18,865 nt of DNA from Opitutia bacterium. GTDB lineage: Bacteria > Verrucomicrobiota > Verrucomicrobiia > Opitutales > UBA953. This document shows, in pieces, positions 1 through 7,651 of the stretch. Under the pieces are notes generated by a model that ran no database searches, was not told where the DNA came from, and saw only the letters and a program-made list of their open reading frames with translations. A program made the translations under genes and the position numbers. Numbering within the stretch: position 1 is the first letter of the stretch; the number at the start of each line of letters is the position of its first letter. The stretch lies in assembly GCA_003485955.1 (NCBI GenBank), contig DNHH01000117.1:1-18865 (forward strand), given 5' to 3'.

Positions 1-235
1 AGTCGAAAAAGATTCGCTTTACGGGTTTCTTTTCCTCGAGGCCAGTGATGAGTTGTACGGTACCGTTTTTTTCTAAAACGAGTAACCGGTCTTTCTGTCC
101 GGGGATTTTAGCTAGTCCGAGTGGTTGATTAAAGGTGAGCCCACCAAGGGCATCCACGGTTTGGTAGGCCAGCGCTTCGTTCCCGGCTATAAGGTTTGAG
201 CTCAATAGAGCTAAAAACAGAGATACTATGCGCAT
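1..235 (-). CDS. Secreted glucose/sorbosone dehydrogenase-like protein, 5' part only
   Basis: Reading the minus strand from the ATG at 235 gives 78 uninterrupted codons that run off the left edge, so only the N-terminus is visible. Residues 1-18 form a typical signal peptide (basic MRI start, hydrophobic SLFLALL core), so the product is probably exported. The mature part begins with the pattern LGGLTFNQPLGLAKIPG, then DRLLVLEKNGTV. This resembles the first blade of the beta-propeller in PQQ-dependent or PQQ-like glucose/sorbosone dehydrogenases (compare F..P.G....PG...RL.V.E..G.I). The cofactor and catalytic residues lie outside the window, so the activity and substrate are unknown; the family call comes from this short motif alone. 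No clear Shine-Dalgarno sequence precedes the start. The gene is divergent from ispH across 86 bp. Confidence 0.55.
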   Translation of the reverse strand, partial: MRIVSLFLALLSSNLIAGNEALAYQTVDALGGLTFNQPLGLAKIPGQKDRLLVLEKNGTVQLITGLEEKKPVKRIFFD

Positions 236-304
236 AACATCTAAGTTTAGAGAAAACTGGCAAAAATCAAGTTTACCGCATCACGCTTGAATCCTTAGCC
301 AGAC

Positions 305-328
305 CCTTCACGCTTAGCGCTGTGAAGG
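305..328 (+). promoter_or_regulatory. Stem-loop covering the ispH GTG start codon
   Basis: CCTTCAC (305-311) is perfectly complementary to GTGAAGG (322-328), with a 10-base loop. The 3' arm contains the GTG start codon of ispH at 322-324. No Shine-Dalgarno sequence lies upstream. If the transcript begins upstream of 305, the start codon would be base-paired; if transcription starts inside the loop, the structure would not form. A regulatory role is inference. Confidence 0.3.
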
Positions 329-1191
329 TCATCCGTGCTAAATCAGCTGGTTTTTGCTGGGGTGTCGAGCGAGCTATCGACATTGCCCGTGAGTATGCGC
401 GTTCGGGTCGCAGCCCGGTTTACACCGACGGTCCGCTTATCCACAACCGGCAGATGATGGAGGTTCTCACCAAAGAGGGCGTCCGAGAGGTCGGGGATTA
501 CCAAAGCAAAGCTTCCGTTGAAGAAGGTATGGGCAATCGCGAGGGCGCGGTGATGGTCGTGCGTGCGCATGGTATTTCACCTGAGCGTAGAACATATTTG
601 AAGTCACTCGGAATGGATTTTCGTGATGCAACCTGTCCTGACGTGGGAATTATCGCTGGTAAAATTCGCCTGCATGCCAAGCGGGGCTTTTCGACAGTTA
701 TCTTTGGCGACCCTGCACACCCTGAAGTCATTGGCCTTCTTGGCTACGCGGAAGGCAAGGGGCATGTCGTGCGCAACGAGGAGGAAATTGATGCCATGCC
801 GTCACTTGGAAAAGATGTGTGCATGGTATCTCAGTCTACCATGTTTACGGATGAATTCGCCCGTCTCGGCGTTTATCTAAAGAAGGCTTACCCTGAGGCG
901 CTGGTGATTGATACCATTTGTGGTGCTACGAAAGATCGTCAGGGTGATATCTCAACATTGAAGAATGAAGGTGCGGAGGCGGTGGTTGTCATCGGTGGTC
1001 GACACTCTGCCAATACCGTGAAACTGGCCAAACTTGTGGAGATGTCTGGCATGCACTGTTTCCATGTTGAGACGGCTGCTGAACTTAATTTTGAAACCTT
1101 AAAGCGTTATCAGACGGTTGGCGTTACTGCAGGCGCTTCCACGCCAGCCTTCTTGATCGACGAGGTCGTAAAGAGACTGGAAAGCCTTTAA
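322..1191 (+). CDS. ispH: 4-hydroxy-3-methylbut-2-enyl diphosphate reductase
   Basis: IspH catalyses the last step of the MEP isoprenoid pathway, reducing HMBPP to IPP and DMAPP with a 4Fe-4S cluster in the cytoplasm. The 289-residue product has the family's three cluster cysteines: C12 (SAGFCWGV), C105 (ATCPDV) and C200 (TICGATKDRQ). It also has the substrate-binding histidines H41 (HNRQ), H83 (RAHG) and H133 (PAHPEV, with the catalytic glutamate E135) and the SQST motif near residue 170. The GTG at 322 gives the canonical N-terminus MKVIRAKSAGFC with the first cysteine at position 12, so this start is well supported even without a Shine-Dalgarno sequence. The gene ends in a TAA that shares bases with the convergent gpmI stop. 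ispG, dxr and ispE of the same pathway lie further right. Confidence 0.97.
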   Translation: MKVIRAKSAGFCWGVERAIDIAREYARSGRSPVYTDGPLIHNRQMMEVLTKEGVREVGDYQSKASVEEGMGNREGAVMVVRAHGISPERRTYLKSLGMDFRDATCPDVGIIAGKIRLHAKRGFSTVIFGDPAHPEVIGLLGYAEGKGHVVRNEEEIDAMPSLGKDVCMVSQSTMFTDEFARLGVYLKKAYPEALVIDTICGATKDRQGDISTLKNEGAEAVVVIGGRHSANTVKLAKLVEMSGMHCFHVETAAELNFETLKRYQTVGVTAGASTPAFLIDEVVKRLESL

Positions 1192-2741
1192 GCCTTTAGC
1201 GAAACACCCGTCATCTCGGGTGGCTTGGGTAAGCCCATCAAATCGAGTATGGTCGGTGCGATATCAGCGAGGCGTCCGGATGTGCGAAGTTTGGTGCCCT
1301 TCAGTCCGGCACCGTAGAGGACGACTTCAACTGGATTCAGCGTATGCCGGGTGTGGGCTGACTTTTCTTCAGGTTCCCACATCTGGTCCGCATTGCCATG
1401 GTCAGCGGTGACGAGGGCGCGCCCGCCAACTTGATCGATGGCCGTAAGAAGCTCACCGACCCCCTGGTCGACAGTCTCACAAGCCTTGCAAACTGCCTTC
1501 AATGAGCCGGTGTGGCCGACCATGTCAGGGTTGGCATAGTTTACGATAACGAGGGCGTACTTACCTGAGAGAATGGCAGCTTTCGCGAATTCGGTAACGT
1601 GACTGGCCGACATCTCCGGTTTCTGGTCGTATGTGGAGACTTCCTTGGGGCTTTGAGCCATCCCGCGCTCTTCACCAGTAAACGGTTCTTCACGGTAGTC
1701 GTTAAAGAAAAAGGTAACGTGTGGAAATTTTTCAGTCTCAGCTGTGCGATACTGGGCGAGTCCCTGTTTCGCAATCCACTCGCCAAGAATATTTACCATC
1801 TTGGGTGGTTTGTCGAAGATGACATTCGGGCAAAGCCCTTTTTCATAATTCGTCAGCGTCGTATAGAACAACTTCAGCATCTTCGGGCGTGTGAAACCCG
1901 TGAAGGCAGGGTCAATAAATGCGCGCGTGATTTCACGTGGACGGTCCCCGCGGAAATTAAAGAAGAGAACGGAGTCGCCATCTTGAATATGTGCGGTTCC
2001 GCGTACGCGAGTGGCTGGGACGAATTCATCCCCAACGGTCGAGGTGTCCGTAGGGTGGTCGTAGTAAGACTGTACAGCTGCTGCAGCTGACTCAGCTTCA
2101 GGGGCAGGTGCTCCGGTTAGCGCGTCGTAGGCAGTTTTAACCCGCTCCCATCGATTGTCGCGATCCATCGACCAGAAGCGGCCAGTGACGCTGGCAACTT
2201 TGCCGATGCCAATTTTTACGAGTTCAGCTTCGAGTTGCTTTAAGTAACCGAGTCCGCTTTTGGGAGGGCTATCGCGCCCGTCCATAAATGCGTGGATATA
2301 AACTTTATGGAGACCCTCCGTCTTTAGCAGGCGTAAGATGGCATAAAGGTGAGGCAGGGTGGAGTGCACGCCTGCTTCTGAGCAAAGTCCCATTAGGTGC
2401 ACTGCGCCACCAGTTGACTTTACGTTATCAACTAACCCACGAAAGGCTTTGATCTCACGCATTGCTTGTGGGTCGGTCAGCCCTTTGTCGATGCGCACAA
2501 TTTCTTGATCTACAATACGTCCTGCGCCGATGTTTTGATGACCAACTTCGGAATTGCCCATAATGCCAACGGGCAGTCCGACATCGAGTCCGTGGGCGAG
2601 AATCTCTGTACGTGGCCAGTCTTGGGTTAGCCGACGAGCTACGGGAAGATTCGCAACTTTGATGGCATTGAAACTATCATGGGCAGGGTTATGGTTTTCA
2701 CCCCAACCATCACGGATCACTAGGAGGACTGGCTTAAGCAT
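1188..2741 (-). CDS. gpmI: 2,3-bisphosphoglycerate-independent phosphoglycerate mutase
   Basis: GpmI interconverts 3- and 2-phosphoglycerate in glycolysis and gluconeogenesis. It is a cytoplasmic, usually manganese-dependent enzyme of the alkaline phosphatase superfamily. At 517 residues the product has the usual family length. Visible motifs are the N-terminal metal site (IRDGWG, D11), the phosphorylated serine S64 in MGNSEVGH, the substrate loop FMDGRDSPP, the NPDMVGHTG metal-binding motif and the C-terminal TADHGNAD and HTRHT motifs. All are intact, so the enzyme should be active. The ATG at 2741 gives the expected N-terminus (MLKPVLLVIRDGWG). The stop lies on the TTAA shared with the ispH stop, a four-base tail-to-tail overlap. 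Its upstream neighbour on the same strand (GH2 hydrolase) is 95 bp away, so gpmI may have its own promoter. Confidence 0.97.
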   Translation of the reverse strand: MLKPVLLVIRDGWGENHNPAHDSFNAIKVANLPVARRLTQDWPRTEILAHGLDVGLPVGIMGNSEVGHQNIGAGRIVDQEIVRIDKGLTDPQAMREIKAFRGLVDNVKSTGGAVHLMGLCSEAGVHSTLPHLYAILRLLKTEGLHKVYIHAFMDGRDSPPKSGLGYLKQLEAELVKIGIGKVASVTGRFWSMDRDNRWERVKTAYDALTGAPAPEAESAAAAVQSYYDHPTDTSTVGDEFVPATRVRGTAHIQDGDSVLFFNFRGDRPREITRAFIDPAFTGFTRPKMLKLFYTTLTNYEKGLCPNVIFDKPPKMVNILGEWIAKQGLAQYRTAETEKFPHVTFFFNDYREEPFTGEERGMAQSPKEVSTYDQKPEMSASHVTEFAKAAILSGKYALVIVNYANPDMVGHTGSLKAVCKACETVDQGVGELLTAIDQVGGRALVTADHGNADQMWEPEEKSAHTRHTLNPVEVVLYGAGLKGTKLRTSGRLADIAPTILDLMGLPKPPEMTGVSLKA

Positions 2742-2836
2742 AGGTATATTGGTTAACGACTAGTCGACGAAAAACGAAGAACGAAAAGAGGAGGGCGTCA
2801 TGGCGGAACGAATGTCGCCTGAATGATAGGCTACGC

Positions 2837-4819
2837 TCACTTCCCAGGCCAGACTAGGTCGCGGAAGACGTCACGCACGAGCTTCGGCCGTCCATCCAAG
2901 CCGTACAACCCCATGTTGGAGTAGCCATTGGACTCGGGGTTGGCGGTGTAAAACTTGCGAGAGCGGTAATCGACGAGAATCCAGTAAGTGTAGCCAGCGA
3001 GTGGCGGGGAGTGGTGCACAAGCACCTCGTGTTGGCGTCGAAGAAGATCTGCCTGCCAGTCTTCAGTGTCCTTCTCATGAACGCCTCCTCGCTTGCCGGG
3101 TCGCGCCCACGAGCCGTTCTCCAAGATGATAAGGGGTTTGCCTGGATTCTCTGCGGTCACCCTGCGCATGTCTGGTTCCAGTCGCTCGAAGGGATCCATC
3201 GCGCCGCGATACTCGTTGAAGCCGACCACATCTGCGTGGCGAAATTCTGGTTGTCCCATGTGCGGGTGCCAGGCAGCCCAAGATACAGGCCGTCGTTGCC
3301 AGTCGAGCTCGCGCACAAGCTCGGTGGCTTTGGCTACAAAGCGCCCATACTCAGGACAGAACTGGTGTGACTCGTTGTGGGTGCACCAGAGGGCGACGGA
3401 GGGGTGGTTCACAAGGTCCCAAATCGCGCAGCGAGCAAGGGACTGGAAGACCGACTGCGAATCGCGCGTCTGGGCGTCCATCGAAGCCTCGCGATACCAA
3501 AAGCCACCCCATTCTCCCGTGAGCAGGAAGCCCTGCCGATCTGCTTCGCGATAGACTTCCGGGTTTCGCTGTGTGACCTGCAATCGGATGAAGTTAGCTC
3601 CGGCGTCGCGGCAGAGGCGAAGCAGTGTACGATGATCCTCGCTGAGAAGGGCTGCACCCCGACTCTGCGTCTCCTCATACATCGCCACGCCCTTAAGGAA
3701 GATGGGGCGGTCGTTAAGCAGCAGGCGGGCACCGTCGACCCGGAACTCTCGGATACCGAGATTACCCGTCCACTCGTCTACCAGTTTGTCGCTCTGGCGC
3801 AGGCGGGCAACGATTCGATGTAGAGTGGGTGTTTCGGGAGTCCAATATCCTGCGGTTGATTTGAGTGCGGCATCGATACGGATGACTCGTACGCCGCCTG
3901 CGGAGATATCTACCTCAACAGATGCCGGCCGCCCTGCCAGCGCATCGCAGTTTAACTCGAGCGACAGGCGTCGTGCCTCATTCCCGTGGTTGGCAATCAC
4001 GATTGCCGACTCAAGTCGTCCGTTGGCGGTGCGCAGCAGAGCCTTACGAATTGTCACAGGGTTTTCCGACACCAGTGAAACCTCTCTTGTGATACCGGCG
4101 TAGGGCCACAGATCGGGCGCCTTGGGGTGAGGGCCGTGTACTTGCGTGATTTCGGCCGGCTCACCGCCGCCTGGGCGGTATCCCTGATAGTTGGGTCGGC
4201 GGATGACTTTCACTGCTAACAGGTTTAATCCCGGACGCAGTTGCTCAGTGACATCGATGGAGAAGGGCTGACCGCCACCCTCGTGCAGTGCCACTTCTTT
4301 TCCATTCAGAAAAATCCGCGCCCGCTGCGGGATACCTAGAAACTCGAGGCGATGGCGTTTTCCGCTCGTAGCTTCGTGCTGGAACTTCAAGCGGTACCAA
4401 CCAGCGCCGTCATACAGCGGCGGATTGGATGGTGAGCGATCGCTCCAATCATGGAAACGTCCGCCTGGCATCATGTCCCAGCAGTGCGGCACGGTCACCG
4501 CTGTCCAGCTGTCGGTCGGAGCTTGTGTCCCCGCCCAGTTCTCAGTCTCACCTTTTCCTTCAGGGTCGAATCGGAATTGCCAATTTTGAGATAGGGCAAT
4601 CCGCTTTCTGGTAGAATCAGGAATCGCGTCGAAGTCGGGGCGAACTTGTCCGTAATGAAAGACAACGGGGACTCCATCGATGATCTGTGTCCGAATGTCC
4701 ATCCCATGCGCGAACTGCGGGTGATCACCGAGGTCATCGTTGGGGGAGGCGAGGGCGAGTGGCAGGCCCAGCCAGACAAGCGCCATGTAACAAAGGCATC
4801 GGGGCACGCTTCTATTCAT
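2837..4819 (-). CDS. Secreted glycoside hydrolase family 2 enzyme (beta-galactosidase/beta-glucuronidase type)
   Basis: This 660-residue enzyme probably hydrolyses beta-linked glycosides outside the cytoplasm. Residues 1-25 form a signal peptide with a likely cut after LALA-S. The GH2 plan follows: a jelly-roll sugar-binding domain (about 75-250, with the VPHCWD and GWYRLKF stretches), an immunoglobulin-like domain (about 255-355), and a TIM barrel from about 360 (FLKGVAMYEET). The barrel carries the acid/base pair N482-E483 (CTHNES), the VVGFNEYRG motif near 531-539 and a nucleophile candidate E567 (IILENG). GH2 covers several specificities and the sequence alone does not separate beta-galactosidase from beta-glucuronidase or other activities. 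It is shorter than LacZ-type enzymes, closer to beta-glucuronidase length, and no small-chain domain is seen. No other polysaccharide-use genes (TonB receptor, sulfatase) are nearby. It diverges from the DoxX-like pair across 156 bp. Confidence 0.9.
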   Translation of the reverse strand: MNRSVPRCLCYMALVWLGLPLALASPNDDLGDHPQFAHGMDIRTQIIDGVPVVFHYGQVRPDFDAIPDSTRKRIALSQNWQFRFDPEGKGETENWAGTQAPTDSWTAVTVPHCWDMMPGGRFHDWSDRSPSNPPLYDGAGWYRLKFQHEATSGKRHRLEFLGIPQRARIFLNGKEVALHEGGGQPFSIDVTEQLRPGLNLLAVKVIRRPNYQGYRPGGGEPAEITQVHGPHPKAPDLWPYAGITREVSLVSENPVTIRKALLRTANGRLESAIVIANHGNEARRLSLELNCDALAGRPASVEVDISAGGVRVIRIDAALKSTAGYWTPETPTLHRIVARLRQSDKLVDEWTGNLGIREFRVDGARLLLNDRPIFLKGVAMYEETQSRGAALLSEDHRTLLRLCRDAGANFIRLQVTQRNPEVYREADRQGFLLTGEWGGFWYREASMDAQTRDSQSVFQSLARCAIWDLVNHPSVALWCTHNESHQFCPEYGRFVAKATELVRELDWQRRPVSWAAWHPHMGQPEFRHADVVGFNEYRGAMDPFERLEPDMRRVTAENPGKPLIILENGSWARPGKRGGVHEKDTEDWQADLLRRQHEVLVHHSPPLAGYTYWILVDYRSRKFYTANPESNGYSNMGLYGLDGRPKLVRDVFRDLVWPGK

Positions 4820-4975
4820 CCCAGCGTGGGTTAGTAGGCAAGCCGCTCCTGCTCCTTTCGTTGGACAACCTCCAGCGAGTTTCCCTGCCTAGCTTTGTGA
4901 TTTCGGAGCACGGCAGCCAGAGGATTAGGGTATAGCCCTTGCCTAGGTCGAATCACGGCGCAGCATGTTTGTCTC

Positions 4976-5308
4976 GTGAATGTCCTGATCTATTCGCTCG
5001 CTCAAGTCTTGGTCGCTGTCTCGGTGCTTTTCGTGTGGGTCTTCCGCCAAGCCAACATTACCAAGGAATTCCAATCCTTCGGCTTGGGTGACCTCACCCG
5101 GTCCATGGTCGGCGCATTCAAAATCGCCCTCGCCACGCTCCTGCTCGTGGGACTTTGGTTCCCTGTCCTCATCTTCGCTTCCTCGGTGCTAATGGGCCTG
5201 ATGATGGTCGCAGCTCAGTTTTTCCATGCTAGGGCAGGTAGCCCGTGGGTTAGACGACTTCCCTCGTTGGTCCTCCTTGGACTCTGCGTGCTTCTCGCCT
5301 GCCGCTGA
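4976..5308 (+). CDS. DoxX-like small membrane protein, first of a tandem pair
   Basis: A 110-residue, very hydrophobic protein with about four predicted membrane helices (roughly residues 5-23, 46-65, 66-85 and 93-109). The pattern TKEFQSFGL followed by a FKIALATLLLVGLW helix fits the DoxX-like families of small inner-membrane proteins, whose biochemical role is mostly unknown. The only in-frame start that gives a full first helix is the GTG at 4976; the nearby ATGs at 4964 and 4980 run at once into stops. The next gene begins about 15 bases after its TGA, so the two are probably co-transcribed. They align along their whole length (EF..FGL..L, LLVG..(W)FP, GL.LMMV, LP...LLGL), which points to an old duplication. 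Transferring a function from DoxX would be unsafe. Confidence 0.65.
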   Translation: MNVLIYSLAQVLVAVSVLFVWVFRQANITKEFQSFGLGDLTRSMVGAFKIALATLLLVGLWFPVLIFASSVLMGLMMVAAQFFHARAGSPWVRRLPSLVLLGLCVLLACR

Positions 5309-5323
5309 GGCTTGCTCGTACTC

Positions 5324-5674
5324 ATGCGATTCCTTGATGCGGCGGTCTTACTGTCGAGCCTCTCGTTCCTCGGCTACGCCGTCGCCTATTTCAACTCGCC
5401 TAGGCTAGCCCAAGAATTCGTCCGATTCGGGCTACCCAAGCTCGGTCCATTGGTGGCGATTCTGCAGGCCGCCGGGGCGATCGGTCTGCTCGCGGGTTTT
5501 CGTTATCCCGCGCTGACTACACTGGCTTCCGCTGGGCTGGCACTAATGATGGCGGTGGCGCTGGTGGTGCGCCTTCGCGTCGGCGACGGCCTTTGGGTTT
5601 CATTGCCCGCGATTTTCTTCTTGGGGCTGAACCTCGCCATCTGCCTGCTTTCTCTGAACCGACCGAGCAACTAG
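5324..5674 (+). CDS. DoxX-like small membrane protein, second of a tandem pair
   Basis: A 116-residue hydrophobic protein with about four membrane helices, paralogous to the gene just upstream. Shared landmarks are AQEFVRFGLPKLGPLV, then a small-residue helix (AAGAIGLLAGFRYP), a third helix with GLALMMAVAL, and a final LPAIFFLGLNLAICLL helix. The ATG at 5324 is preferred. A TTG at 5312 would add four residues but sits only three bases after the upstream stop. The partner ends at 5308, so the pair reads as a small operon and may form a heteromeric membrane complex (inference). The gene converges on the lipocalin gene with 19 bp between the stops. DoxX-like proteins are often annotated near redox or thiosulfate genes, but nothing of that kind is seen here, so the function is unknown. 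Confidence 0.7.
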   Translation: MRFLDAAVLLSSLSFLGYAVAYFNSPRLAQEFVRFGLPKLGPLVAILQAAGAIGLLAGFRYPALTTLASAGLALMMAVALVVRLRVGDGLWVSLPAIFFLGLNLAICLLSLNRPSN

Positions 5675-5693
5675 TGTGTCGAGTGTGGACGTT

Positions 5694-6233
5694 TCAGCGA
5701 TGCGGGACTCTGCGGAGTTTCGTTGTGTCGTGTCCGGTCTTTGCCAAGATATCGACTAGCTCCTGATAGCGTGCATCGGAGAGTGTTTTGTTGCGCGCCA
5801 TGATCCAGGCGTAGTCGCGGTCGGGCACGCCGATGATGGTCGTCTGGTAGTCTGCGTCTAGATAGACGATAAGGTAGGCGGACTTAAAGGGCCAGACGAA
5901 CTGCATGCGCCATTCGGTGTTGGTCTCTCGGTTGTGTACGAAGCCACGCGGATTGTTTGTCTTCAGCGGTCCGTCGAACGAGCCGTTGTTAAAGACGTAG
6001 GTAGTCGGAATCGTGCCGTCTTCGGCGAGCGTATAACTTTCAACGGCATTGTAAGCTTCATCTTCAATGAAGGTCGGGATGTGGGCGATCACGTACAAGT
6101 CGCCCATGAAGCGCGGGAGGTCGATAGGTCGGTCGATGGCTTGCAGGGGCTCAGGCTCAGGGTTTGAGGCGCAGCCAGCAAGCAGAGTGGCGGCCAGCAG
6201 GGCGCTGAGGCGGGAGCAGTTGGAAGTGATCAT
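5694..6233 (-). CDS. Blc-type outer-membrane lipocalin lipoprotein
   Basis: The 179-residue product has a lipoprotein signal peptide with the lipobox LAGC (C21). Residues A22 and S23 give no inner-membrane retention signal, so it probably sits in the outer membrane. Residues 39-56 (DLPRFMGDLYVIAHIPTF) match the first lipocalin signature, and YAWIMAR (141-147) matches the late strand signature of bacterial lipocalins (YLWILSR in Blc). Length matches E. coli Blc. Family members bind lipids or lysophospholipids and are linked to envelope upkeep. The tryptophan of the G-x-W signature is leucine here (GDLY, L46, codon TTG), one base from TGG. This tryptophan is near-invariant in the fold, so the protein may be altered or destabilised, or the change may be tolerated. 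It lies 95 bp downstream of the histidine kinase gene on the same strand and could have its own promoter. Confidence 0.9.
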   Translation of the reverse strand: MITSNCSRLSALLAATLLAGCASNPEPEPLQAIDRPIDLPRFMGDLYVIAHIPTFIEDEAYNAVESYTLAEDGTIPTTYVFNNGSFDGPLKTNNPRGFVHNRETNTEWRMQFVWPFKSAYLIVYLDADYQTTIIGVPDRDYAWIMARNKTLSDARYQELVDILAKTGHDTTKLRRVPHR

Positions 6234-6328
6234 GGTTTAGAGGGTAAGGGTAGGCGCGCAGGCGGCGAGGGGGCGAGTGCTCATGTGTGGATTCGCAGCC
6301 GGAGTCAGGGGGTGCCGCCTTGGGCGTC

Positions 6329-7651
6329 TCACGCCGGGATGCGAATCTCGAGGCGCGCTCCCCCTAGGGCGCCTGGGCCTCGGTAGAAGGTCCAGCCGCG
6401 CGCCCGGCAGATGCGCTCGACCAGCGAGAGGCCGATACCATGCCTGGCGGTGGAGGGCGCCGACGACTGCTTGGGCAGGCCCGGGCCGTCGTCCTCGAAG
6501 ACGATCGAGACCGCCCCCTCGTCCTTCTGGACAGTGATCTGGAGGTTGCCGCCGCCCGCGTGGAGGTACGCGTTGCCGACGAGGTTGTGGCAGAGCACGG
6601 CGAGGGACTCGCCGTGGATGCGCAGCAGGACGCCGGACGGGCAGCGCACGGCGACGGCGATTCTCAGGGGGTGCCCCGGATGAAGGACGTGGATCTCCTC
6701 GACCACCTGGCGAATCATCGTGCCGACGTCCACCGCGCATGCGTCGGCGGGCGGCGCCTGTTCCCGGGCGAGGAGGAGGAATGTTTGGACGAGTCGCTCC
6801 ATCCTCTGGGCAGTCCTTCGCATCTGCACGAGCAGCCGCTTGCCCGCGGCGGGGTCGCCGCTGGACCTGCCGTGGAGTTCGAGGGCTGACCTCAGGGTGG
6901 CGATGGGCGTCCTGAGCTCGTGGCTGCAATCGGAGAGAAAGTGGCGCTCGCGTGCGTGGGCCTCGTCGAGGCGCTGGCGATAGGAGTCGAGGGCCGCAGC
7001 GAGCTGACCGACCTCGTCACTGGGGAGGTTATCGCGAAATCGCGAGGCGGCGGGCTCGGCGGGGTCGCTCAGAACCAATTGCGTGAGCTTGCGCATGGGC
7101 TTGAGCGTCCAGCGGGTTATCAACTGGGAGGCCGCGAGGGCGAGGAGGAAGAGGGCGGCGCTTAGGATGAGCAGGCGGCCGGCGGCCTCATCCGTCGCGT
7201 CCTCGCTGACCTCAATGGTGCTGAGGTCGGCCAAGACCGCCCGGATGTCGCCCGCGGATTCCCGGGGCGGAATCCAGAGCCGGTACTCGCGCTCGTACCC
7301 GAGGACGAACCACAGGCGGAGCTGGTCGGGCAAGGTACGGATCACCTCGCTTCGGCTCAGGTCGTAGTTTGCGAAGATCTCATGCAGGCCTGGGTCGGTA
7401 GGGATTTCCCTTAGGCCCATCTTGTCCCTCAGGAAACTCGCGTCGGCGTGCGCTGAGAGTCCCGCCACCGGGCTAGTTCCGGATCGCCCAGCGGCGAGGT
7501 CGGCGGCGGCCGCTGCGAAGTAGCGGTCGTGGATGGCGTCCTCGGCCTCGAGAAAGATGAACCAGCCGACCGCGGCGAACGCCGCAATCACGAGGGCGGC
7601 AAGGCAGACGACCAGCAGCCGGATACGTAGCTCGAGCCGGCTCGGGCTCAT
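6329..7651 (-). CDS. Membrane sensor histidine kinase of a two-component system
   Basis: A 440-residue class I kinase. Membrane helices lie at about 11-33 and 157-177, and between them is a sensor segment of about 120 residues, presumably periplasmic, with no recognised fold. A HAMP linker (178-230) follows, including the WTLKPMRKL stretch. The dimerisation/phospho-acceptor domain has H244 in DCSHELRTP. The ATPase domain shows the N box (HNLVGNAYLH, N356/N360), G1 (EDDGPGLP) and G2 (RHGIGLSLVE). All key residues are intact. Its start ATG overlaps the response regulator stop as ATGA, so the two are translationally coupled and are almost certainly cognate partners. The signal sensed is unknown. 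The gene is clearly GC-rich (46 of 60 bases at 6601-6660), unlike the ispG-dxr side of the window. Confidence 0.95.
   Translation of the reverse strand: MSPSRLELRIRLLVVCLAALVIAAFAAVGWFIFLEAEDAIHDRYFAAAAADLAAGRSGTSPVAGLSAHADASFLRDKMGLREIPTDPGLHEIFANYDLSRSEVIRTLPDQLRLWFVLGYEREYRLWIPPRESAGDIRAVLADLSTIEVSEDATDEAAGRLLILSAALFLLALAASQLITRWTLKPMRKLTQLVLSDPAEPAASRFRDNLPSDEVGQLAAALDSYRQRLDEAHARERHFLSDCSHELRTPIATLRSALELHGRSSGDPAAGKRLLVQMRRTAQRMERLVQTFLLLAREQAPPADACAVDVGTMIRQVVEEIHVLHPGHPLRIAVAVRCPSGVLLRIHGESLAVLCHNLVGNAYLHAGGGNLQITVQKDEGAVSIVFEDDGPGLPKQSSAPSTARHGIGLSLVERICRARGWTFYRGPGALGGARLEIRIPA

Noticed and set aside
1599..2090. 163-codon open frame antisense to gpmI
   Set aside because: It lies entirely within a gene with all catalytic motifs, and its translation shows no recognisable domain or consistent composition.
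2757..2766. CGACTAGTCG palindrome upstream of gpmI
   Set aside because: A single ten-base palindrome with no extension or second copy is weak evidence for an operator.
3093..3554. 153-codon open frame antisense to the GH2 gene
   Set aside because: It is a mirror of a well-supported GH2 coding sequence and reads as random arginine/serine-rich protein.
6323..6335. GGCGT-CTC-ACGCC hairpin over the kinase stop as a terminator
   Set aside because: The stem has only five pairs and no T-run follows on the minus strand; in GC-rich DNA this is expected by chance.
6237..6929. 230-codon frame on the minus strand overlapping the kinase gene
   Set aside because: It is arginine/proline-rich, as expected of a wrong frame in GC-rich DNA. 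The kinase in the other frame has every conserved box.
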